Positions 54,768-64,000 of a stretch of 64,000 nucleotides of DNA are shown one piece after another. A program made the translations under genes and the position numbers. Within the stretch, counting starts at the first letter, position 1; the number at the start of each line of letters is the position of its first letter. Below the pieces are notes generated by a model. The model was not told the DNA's origin. It made no database searches and was given only the letters and a program-made list of their open reading frames with translations. The DNA is taken from assembly GCF_002901445.1 (NCBI RefSeq), contig NZ_PPPD01000001.1, forward strand, positions 2,100,001 to 2,164,000. Reading direction: 5' to 3'. The stretch comes from Deinococcus koreensis. GTDB lineage: Bacteria > Deinococcota > Deinococci > Deinococcales > Deinococcaceae.

Positions 54768-56027
54768 CCTCCTGTACGCCACCTTCCCATCCACCACGGT
54801 CAGCAGCGGCCAGCCCTTCAGGCTCTCGCCGGCCCAGGGCGTGAACTTCGCCTTGCTCCTGAAGGTGGCGGGCTCGACTGTACGTTCCGTCTCCAGATCG
54901 AGCACCACCAGATCGGCGGGGGCGCCAGCCTCCAGCGACGGCTCGGGCCAGCCCATCACGCGGGCGGGCGCGGTGGTCATCAGCTCGATGATCCTCTCCA
55001 GCCCCAGCGATTCTCCAAAGCGCGTGTACATCAGCGGAAAGGCCAGTTCGATGTAGGCGATCCCGCTGGGTGCCTCCAGCAGATCGCGCTCCTTCTCGGC
55101 GCGGGTGTGCGGCGCGTGATCCGTGGCGAGGCAGTCCACGGAGCCGTCGCGCAGCCCTTCCAGCAGGTGCTCGGCGTCGGCCTGCGTCCGCAGGGGCGGG
55201 GCGACCTTGTAGATGGCGTCGAAACTCCGCAGCGCCTCGTCGGTCAGGGTCAGGTGGTGGGGGCAGACCTCGCAGGTCACGCTCAGGCCGCGCTTCTTCG
55301 CCTCGCGCACCAGATCGAGCGCGCGGGCCGTAGACAGGTGTTGGATGTGCAGCCGCGCCGGGCGCCCCTGCGCATGCAGTCCCGCCACGATCTCGATATC
55401 GCGGGCCACGCGCGCCGCTTCCGCCGCCGCCGGGTTGCCGGGCAGCCCCAGCGCCTCGGACACGGCGCCCTCGTTCATCACGCCATCGGCACGTAGAGAG
55501 GCGTCCTCGGCGTGCACCGAGACGACCATGCCCAGGCTCGCGGCCGTTTCCAGCCCCAGCCGCAGCGTACGCGCGTTCTCATTGGTGCGCCCGTCGTCGG
55601 TGAACATGGCCGCGCCCGCTTCCTTCAGGTAGGTCAGTTCGGCCAGCGCCTCGCCCTGTTGCCCCCTGGTCAGCGCCGCCGCCGGCCGCAGCCGCGCGAA
55701 GCCCAGCCCCTGTGCCTTCTGGATCAGCGAACGTACGATCGCCGGATCATCCACGACCGGCGACGTGTTGGGCATCGACACGACCGTGCCGTACCCGCCC
55801 GCCGCCGCTGCCGCGAGCCCGCTGGAAAGGTCTTCCTTCTCGGTCTGCCCCGGCTCCCGCAGGTGCGCGTGCAGTTCGGTGAAGGCGGGGGCGACGGTGC
55901 CGCCCTGGCCGTCGATGGTCTCGCCCTCGGCGGGAAGATTCCAGCCCTTGATGGTGCCGTTCTCGATGGTCACGGATTCGGTCTGATCCGAGCCGATGCG
56001 TTTGATGTTGGTGATGGTGATGGTCAT
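54762..56027 (-). CDS. pyrC: Dihydroorotase
   Basis: A 421-residue class I dihydroorotase, third step of pyrimidine synthesis. The zinc motif HAHLREPG, then FTDDGRTNE, HAEDASLR, HIQHLST and the catalytic Asp in LATDHAPHT are intact, so it should be active, unlike PyrX/PyrC' homologues that lack the zinc site. It lies downstream of pyrB across a heptamer palindrome. Confidence 0.95.
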   Translation of the reverse strand: MTITITNIKRIGSDQTESVTIENGTIKGWNLPAEGETIDGQGGTVAPAFTELHAHLREPGQTEKEDLSSGLAAAAAGGYGTVVSMPNTSPVVDDPAIVRSLIQKAQGLGFARLRPAAALTRGQQGEALAELTYLKEAGAAMFTDDGRTNENARTLRLGLETAASLGMVVSVHAEDASLRADGVMNEGAVSEALGLPGNPAAAEAARVARDIEIVAGLHAQGRPARLHIQHLSTARALDLVREAKKRGLSVTCEVCPHHLTLTDEALRSFDAIYKVAPPLRTQADAEHLLEGLRDGSVDCLATDHAPHTRAEKERDLLEAPSGIAYIELAFPLMYTRFGESLGLERIIELMTTAPARVMGWPEPSLEAGAPADLVVLDLETERTVEPATFRSKAKFTPWAGESLKGWPLLTVVDGKVAYRRV

Positions 56028-56060
56028 GTGTCGTTTGGCTCCCTTGTTTGAAGGTGACGA

Positions 56061-56133
56061 GGGCTATGAGCTATGGGCTCTGAGCTTTGAAAAATCTCTT
56101 GCTCAGAGCCCACAGCTCATCACTCAGAGCCCC
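56061..56133 (-). repeat. Palindrome built from tandem heptamers, between pyrB and pyrC
   Basis: Twenty-nt arms (56066-56085 with 56101-56120) pair except for one mismatch. Each arm is a run of 7-bp units of the form GRGCTNT. In the pyr transcript it would form a large hairpin and may reduce pyrC expression. Confidence 0.75.
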
Positions 56134-57759
<1,626 letters not shown>

Positions 57760-57792
57760 CCTGAACTCCTTCTCCGGCCTCACGGGGCGGGT

Positions 57793-57810
57793 GCGACCTC
57801 ACGGGATCGC
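57793..57810 (-). promoter_or_regulatory. PyrR-binding RNA hairpin in the pyr leader
   Basis: Minus-strand GATCCCGTGAGGTC (57795-57808) fits the PyrR box ARUCCNGNGAGGYU at nearly every position and folds as GCGA-U-CC, loop CGUGA, GG-UCGC with the expected bulged U. Confidence 0.7.
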
Positions 57811-57926
57811 GGGGAAAAAGGCGGGGCGTGTGCCCCAGACCTCCGGAAGTGTAACAGGTGGGCCACAGCACTGAGCCGCAGAACCGAGCTGGCAATCGCA
57901 TACACCTTGCTTAACGCGCACTAAAC

Positions 57927-57955
57927 TTGACACGATTGCACTCAGGTTTTAAGAT
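57927..57955 (+). promoter_or_regulatory. Sigma70-type promoter of the small heat-shock gene
   Basis: TTGACA (57927-57932) and TAAGAT (57950-57955) have exact 17-bp spacing about 70 bp before ATG 58026. Confidence 0.75.
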
Positions 57956-58025
57956 GGGCCTTGTTGAGCGTGAAGCCTGACAAGGCAGTCTGGTACGCGC
58001 TCCGATCAGCTCAGGAGGTCTTCAC

Positions 58026-58511
<486 letters not shown>

Positions 58512-58530
58512 CACTCAGGATGACGAGGGT

Positions 58531-58554
58531 GGCCGGGGAGCATCTGCCCCGGCC
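58531..58554 (+). terminator. Terminator of hsp20
   Basis: GGCCGGGG (58531-58538) pairs with CCCCGGCC (58547-58554), and CTCTCTCATTT follows. Confidence 0.65.
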
Positions 58555-58600
58555 CTCTCTCATTTCAGGATTGGCGGGTGAGCGCTCCTGCCCGTGAGCC

Positions 58601-59527
<927 letters not shown>

Positions 59528-59680
59528 AGCTGCGCTCCTCGGGGTCGTGCTCCGGATGCCCGCAGCATAGCGGACCGGCCCTGAGAGCACCGTGATGCCC
59601 GTGGCCGCCGCTGTGGCGGGGCGACCTGTGATCCTTCCCCGCGTACATCCTGCTTTTGTGCCCCTGCGCCGCTCCCGGCC

Positions 59681-60391
59681 TCAACCCTGCGCGGTCACGG
59701 TCTGCGCGATCACCGTCTGGGTGCCCACCACTCGGTCGCCCACGCTGACCAGCGGCACCAGGGCCTCCGGCAGATGCAGCAGCACCAGGGCGCCTTCGGG
59801 CACGAACGCCAGCTTGTGGGCGACTCGGCCCTGGTCGCCCTCGCGCAGGAAGGGCAGGGCGTTCAGGCCGCTGCCCGGCCCCACCAGGGTCACGGTGACG
59901 TCGCCCTGCCCGGTCTGGGTGCTCACGCTCAGGCGCTCGTTCTCCAGCGCCCCGCGGGTCTCCAGCAGTTCCGGCACCCGGCCGGTCAGCACGCCGAGCA
60001 GCGCGGGCAGGCTCAGCAGCGGCACGTCTGCCCGGCTGCCCCGGTGGGTCACGGCCGTGATCTTCCCGCCCACCGGCTGGTAGGTGTAATGCACGTCCAG
60101 CGGCCCGACCAGGATGCCCAGCAGCCAGCCGTCGGCGCCCGGCGCACCCAGCACGTCGCGCAGCCGCAGCGGCGTGCCGCTCAGCCCTGCCTGGATCTGC
60201 CCGTTGCTCACCCGGCGCACGAAGCTCACCAGGCCGTCGGCCGGGCTCAGCACCGTGTCGGCCCCCCTGTCGCCCCCCGCATCGGCCCCCGCGCCGACCA
60301 CCCGTACCGGGTCGCGGAAGCGGTGAACCTTCCGGACATACCAGGTCAGCAGCCCGGCGGCGGCCAGCGGCAGAAGGCGGAACAGGCGCAT
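59681..60391 (-). CDS. Phosphatidylserine decarboxylase-fold protein lacking the pyruvoyl serine
   Basis: A 236-residue PSD-A-like protein with an N-terminal hydrophobic helix (about 5-18). Family blocks SPADG (49-53), GPLDVHYTYQPV with H101, and the C-terminal LVPLVSVGDRVVGTQTVIA align well. The autocatalytic site, F-G-S-R in active enzymes, reads E-G-A-L here (G200-A201). Without Ser the chain cannot cleave itself to make the pyruvoyl cofactor, so normal decarboxylation is not expected. The promoter is leaderless (TAGACT, 60399-60404). Confidence 0.8.
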   Translation of the reverse strand: MRLFRLLPLAAAGLLTWYVRKVHRFRDPVRVVGAGADAGGDRGADTVLSPADGLVSFVRRVSNGQIQAGLSGTPLRLRDVLGAPGADGWLLGILVGPLDVHYTYQPVGGKITAVTHRGSRADVPLLSLPALLGVLTGRVPELLETRGALENERLSVSTQTGQGDVTVTLVGPGSGLNALPFLREGDQGRVAHKLAFVPEGALVLLHLPEALVPLVSVGDRVVGTQTVIAQTVTAQG

Positions 60392-60398
60392 AGGGGCC

Positions 60399-60404
60399 AG
60401 TCTA
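60399..60404 (-). promoter_or_regulatory. Leaderless -10 box
   Basis: Minus-strand TAGACT lies 7 nt before ATG 60391, without an SD. Confidence 0.6.
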
Positions 60405-60456
60405 GAGCGCTGCCCCGTGCCACGGCGCCTCACATGCGTGGCGGGGCCGGATGGGG

Positions 60457-61188
<732 letters not shown>

Positions 61189-61256
61189 GCCGCCCAGTAT
61201 CGCGCAGGGGGCGAGGCCGACCTGCTCCCCAGTCCAATCTGCCCAGCTCGGGCTCC

Positions 61257-61727
61257 TCAGTCCAGCGGCAGGCGGGTGGTGTACTTCTCCTGCTTGACCA
61301 CGATGGTGCTGGCGGTGTTCCGCACGCCGGGAATGGCCGCCAGGGTGTTCACCAGAAAGTGCTGGTAGGCGTCCAGGTCGGGCACGCAGACTTTCAGCAG
61401 GTAGTCGATGTCGCCCAGGCACAGGAAGCACTCCAGCACCTCGGGGCGGGCCTGCATCTGGCGGGCGAAGTCCTCGAAACCGGCCTTGGTCTGCTTGTCC
61501 AGCGTGACCCGCACGAGCACCATCAGCTCGCGCCCCACCTTCTTCGGGTCGAGCAGGGCCACGTAGCGCTGGATGATGCCTTCCTCCTCCAGCCGCCGCA
61601 CCCGGCGCAGGGTGGGGGCCGGCGTCAGGCCGATCTCGTCGGCGAGTTCGGTGTTGGGCTTGCGGGCGTCCTCCTGCAGGATGCCCAGGATCTGGCGGTC
61701 GATGGCGTCGAGGGTTTCCTGGGACAT
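61257..61727 (-). CDS. Lrp/AsnC-family regulator
   Basis: A 156-residue transcription factor with the AsnC HTH (about 5-60: [20 protein letters not shown] then [19 protein letters not shown]) and the RAM amino-acid-binding domain. ATG 61727 is the start that gives the standard N-terminus. It is divergent from alanine dehydrogenase with a dyad between, so it probably senses an amino acid and controls that gene, as AldR-type proteins do. Confidence 0.9.
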   Translation of the reverse strand: MSQETLDAIDRQILGILQEDARKPNTELADEIGLTPAPTLRRVRRLEEEGIIQRYVALLDPKKVGRELMVLVRVTLDKQTKAGFEDFARQMQARPEVLECFLCLGDIDYLLKVCVPDLDAYQHFLVNTLAAIPGVRNTASTIVVKQEKYTTRLPLD

Positions 61728-61753
61728 GATTGCGACTATTGTGCCACGGCGGC

Positions 61754-61766
61754 GCAACGATGTTGC
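61754..61766. promoter_or_regulatory. Dyad between lrp-type regulator and ald
   Basis: GCAAC (61754-61758) and GTTGC (61762-61766) form a short dyad in the divergent region, a candidate Lrp-family site. Confidence 0.35.
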
Positions 61767-61881
61767 TGCGCTGCCCGGAAATCAGGCGTGTGACGGCAAT
61801 CGGAGTTGCCGCCCATCCTGCTACCATTGCGCCACATCCAATCCAGGCGGGCGCCCCGGCGCTGCCTCCGAGGTCAACACT

Positions 61882-62988
61882 ATGCATATCGGACTGCCCA
61901 AGGAAATCAAGGTCAAGGAAAACCGCGTCGCCCTCACGCCGGGCGGGGTCGGCACACTGGTGCGGCGCGGGCACACGGTCACGGTCGAGCGCGGCGCGGG
62001 CGTGGGCAGCGGCATTCAGGATCACGAGTACGAGCAGGCGGGCGCCCGCCTGGGCAGCGCGGCCGAGGCGTGGGCCGCCCAGATGGTCGTGAAGGTCAAG
62101 GAGCCCATCGCCAGTGAATACGGCTACCTGCGGGGCGACCTGCTGCTGTTCACCTACCTGCACCTGGCCGCGGACCGTGAGCTGACCCACGCCCTGCTGG
62201 CGGCGGGCACCACCGGCGTCGCCTACGAGACCGTGCAGGTCGAGGACGGCAGCCTGCCCCTGCTGACCCCCATGAGCGAGGTCGCCGGCCGCCTGAGCGT
62301 GCAGGCGGGCGCGTACCACCTGCAGAAGCCGGTGGGCGGCCGCGGCGTGCTGCTGGGGGGCGTGCCCGGCGTGCAGCCCGGTCACGTCACCATCATCGGC
62401 GGAGGCGTGGTGGGTACCAACGCGGCCAAGATGGCGATGGGCCTGGGCGCCAAGGTCACCATCCTGGACGTCTCGCAGCGCCGGCTGGCCTACCTCGACG
62501 ACGTGTTCTTCGGCAAGCTGACCACCATGATGAGCAGCGAGGCCAACATCCGCGCCCTGCTGCCCGACACCGATCTGCTGATCGGCGGCGTGCTGATCCC
62601 CGGTGCCAAGGCCCCGCACCTCGTGACCCGCGACATGCTGGGCCTGATGCCTGAGGGCTCCGTGATCGTGGACGTGGCGGTGGATCAGGGCGGCTGCGTG
62701 GAGACCATCCACGCCACCACCCACGACGACCCCACCTACGTGGTGGACGGCGTGATCCACTACGGCGTGGCGAACATGCCGGGCGCCGTGCCGCGCACCA
62801 GCACCTTCGCCCTGACCAACCAGACCCTGCCCTACGCCCTGCTGCTGGCCGACCACGGGGTCGGCGCGCTGGGCAGGAACGCCGCGCTGGGGCTGGGCCT
62901 GAACACCCACCAGGGCAAACTGACCTACCAGGGCGTGGCCGACGCGCTGGAGCTGGACTTCGTGGAGCCGCAGCTGGCTCTGGCGTAG
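61882..62988 (+). CDS. ald: Alanine dehydrogenase
   Basis: A 368-residue NAD-dependent enzyme interconverting alanine with pyruvate and ammonia. The pyruvate/NAD residues are in MVVKVKEP and FTYLHLAAD, and the Rossmann loop is [23 protein letters not shown] 61882 has GAGG upstream; the open frame upstream of it has no family match. Proximity to the nitrate assimilation genes is not close enough to imply co-regulation. Confidence 0.95.
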   Translation: MHIGLPKEIKVKENRVALTPGGVGTLVRRGHTVTVERGAGVGSGIQDHEYEQAGARLGSAAEAWAAQMVVKVKEPIASEYGYLRGDLLLFTYLHLAADRELTHALLAAGTTGVAYETVQVEDGSLPLLTPMSEVAGRLSVQAGAYHLQKPVGGRGVLLGGVPGVQPGHVTIIGGGVVGTNAAKMAMGLGAKVTILDVSQRRLAYLDDVFFGKLTTMMSSEANIRALLPDTDLLIGGVLIPGAKAPHLVTRDMLGLMPEGSVIVDVAVDQGGCVETIHATTHDDPTYVVDGVIHYGVANMPGAVPRTSTFALTNQTLPYALLLADHGVGALGRNAALGLGLNTHQGKLTYQGVADALELDFVEPQLALA

Positions 62989-63010
62989 GGGCTGGGCGGC
63001 GGCGCGGCGT

Positions 63011-63113
63011 GAACCCCTCAGTCACCTTCGGTGCCAGCCTCCCTGAGGGGGAGCCGAGGAACAAACCTTGGCTCCCCTGGGGGGAACTGGCCGCGCAGCG
63101 GACTGAGGGGTTC
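63011..63113. repeat. 103-bp inverted-repeat element (MITE/REP-like)
   Basis: Terminal 13-bp inverted repeats GAACCCCTCAGTC (63011-63023) and complement (63101-63113) enclose nested repeats around GGGGGAGCC and GGCTCCCC. No gene is inside. It fills most of the 190-bp gap after ald. Confidence 0.75.
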
Positions 63114-63166
63114 GCCCGCAGCTCAAGCTGTACTCCGCAAGGGCACCCGTCATGCCCCATTCGGCG

Positions 63167-63172
63167 TACCCT
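63167..63172 (+). promoter_or_regulatory. Leaderless -10 box
   Basis: TACCCT lies 6 nt before ATG 63179, without an SD. Confidence 0.6.
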
Positions 63173-63178
63173 TCACCT

Positions 63179-64000
63179 ATGCTCTCGCGCCCCAGTTCCT
63201 ACGCCGTGCCGACCGGGCCAGACGGCAAGCGCGTCAAACGTGACCCCAAGCAGCTCGCGCGGCTGCTGGCCTACGCCCGGCCCTACCGCGCGCTGTTCGT
63301 GCTGGGCGTGGCGGCCACGCTGCTGTCCAGCGGCCTGAATCTGGTCTTTCCCAAACTCTTCGGCAGCCTGATCGACGCCTCCTTCCTCAAGGTGGGCAGC
63401 ACCGATACGGGGGTGCTCGACCGCACCGTGCTGCTGCTGCTGGGCGTGTTCGCGCTCTCGGCGCTGTTCGGGGCGGCGCAGTCATACCTGCTGGCGCGCG
63501 TGGGGGCCGGCGTGGTGGCCGATCTGCGCCGCGCGCTTTTCTCTCACCTGCTCACCCTTTCGCCGCGCTTTTTCGGCGACCACAAGACCGGCGACCTCAC
63601 CAGCCGCCTGACCGCCGACGTGGGCACCGTGCAGGGCGTGACGAGTTCCGCGCTGGCGCAGCTCGCCGCGCAGACGGTCACGCTGGTCGGCTCGCTGGCG
63701 CTGCTGGTGACCACCAGCGCCCGGCTCAGCCTGCTGACCCTGGCGGTGATCCCGCTGGTGATCGGCACGGCCTTCACCATCGGCCGGCGCATCCGCAAGG
63801 TCAGCCGCGAGGTGCAGGACGCCGTGGCGGGGGCCAACGCCAGCGCCGAGGAAGCCATCAGCGGCGTGCGCGTGGTGCAGAGCTTCACGGCCGAGAACGT
63901 CGAGCGCGGCCGCTACGGCCAGGGCGTGAACCTGAGCTTCCTGGCGGCCCTCCGGCGCGCCCGGCTGCAGGCGCTGATGAGCGGGGTCATGAGCTTCCTG
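63179..64000 (+). CDS. ABC exporter, membrane domain (partial, runs off the window)
   Basis: The first 274 residues of an MsbA/LmrA-type exporter half-transporter. After a basic N-terminus, the ABC transmembrane domain shows hydrophobic helices and the typical loop blocks RRALFSHLLTLSPRFFGDHK, TGDLTSRLTADV, and the coupling-helix region ASAEEAISGVRVVQSFTAEN. The nucleotide-binding domain would follow beyond the edge. Substrate cannot be told (lipid, peptide or drug). Confidence 0.9.
   Translation, partial: MLSRPSSYAVPTGPDGKRVKRDPKQLARLLAYARPYRALFVLGVAATLLSSGLNLVFPKLFGSLIDASFLKVGSTDTGVLDRTVLLLLGVFALSALFGAAQSYLLARVGAGVVADLRRALFSHLLTLSPRFFGDHKTGDLTSRLTADVGTVQGVTSSALAQLAAQTVTLVGSLALLVTTSARLSLLTLAVIPLVIGTAFTIGRRIRKVSREVQDAVAGANASAEEAISGVRVVQSFTAENVERGRYGQGVNLSFLAALRRARLQALMSGVMSFL

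Overview
The window is high-GC bacterial DNA that looks like a Deinococcus-type chromosome. No 16S gene is present, so this rests on three signs: strong GC3 bias, a PyrR-PyrB-PyrC operon, and at least eleven genes with a TANNNT -10 box only 6-8 nt before the ATG and no Shine-Dalgarno (SD), the leaderless arrangement known to be common in Deinococcus. No transposase, integrase or CRISPR array was seen.

Region 1 (1-11.4 kb) is a defence island. It holds a small HTH/PD-(D/E)XK-like protein, a type I restriction-modification system in the order hsdR-hsdS-hsdM with hsdS split at a run of seven G, and a convergent two-gene unit made of a 1289-residue nuclease/RecQ-like helicase and a coiled-coil protein with a C-terminal membrane anchor. 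The island ends at a tRNA-Phe (GAA) copy whose 5' acceptor strand and U8 are replaced while everything from nt 9 to CCA and the terminator behind it are intact. This fits an attachment site, so the defence genes probably arrived by integration.

Region 2 (11.5-25.3 kb) is carbohydrate use. A minus-strand operon encodes a sugar-binding protein, two GH76 alpha-1,6-mannanases, a GntR/LacI-type regulator, two permeases and a GH125 alpha-mannosidase, which together suggest alpha-mannan degradation. A divergent plus-strand operon has another binding protein, two permeases and two Gfo/Idh/MocA dehydrogenases.

Region 3 (25.3-34.3 kb) has an orphan HsdR-N-like nuclease with a DUF4357 tail, a hotdog thioesterase, a MerR regulator, a glycerophosphodiesterase with UgpB/A/E-like uptake genes, an FAD amine oxidase and a small unknown protein. 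None of the three importers in the window has its own ATPase.

Region 4 (34.3-44 kb) handles copper and sulfur: CopA and a DUF4396-multicopper oxidase fusion diverge from copZ, a DUF305 protein, csoR and thioredoxin. A CstR-like repressor then faces a persulfide dioxygenase/rhodanese gene. GC-rich dyads of the CsoR operator type sit in the promoters.

Region 5 (44-64 kb) is mostly core metabolism: hisF-hisIE, a lone receiver protein, DUF72, nirB-nirD-hemD with divergent nitrate reductase and NarK, pyrR-pyrB-pyrC behind a PyrR-type attenuator, hsp20, a decarboxylase-fold protein lacking its pyruvoyl serine, cyclophilin, Lrp with alanine dehydrogenase, and the start of an ABC exporter. Four gene boundaries between 47 and 58 kb carry long palindromes built from tandem 7- or 8-bp units, and a separate inverted-repeat element lies at 63.0 kb.
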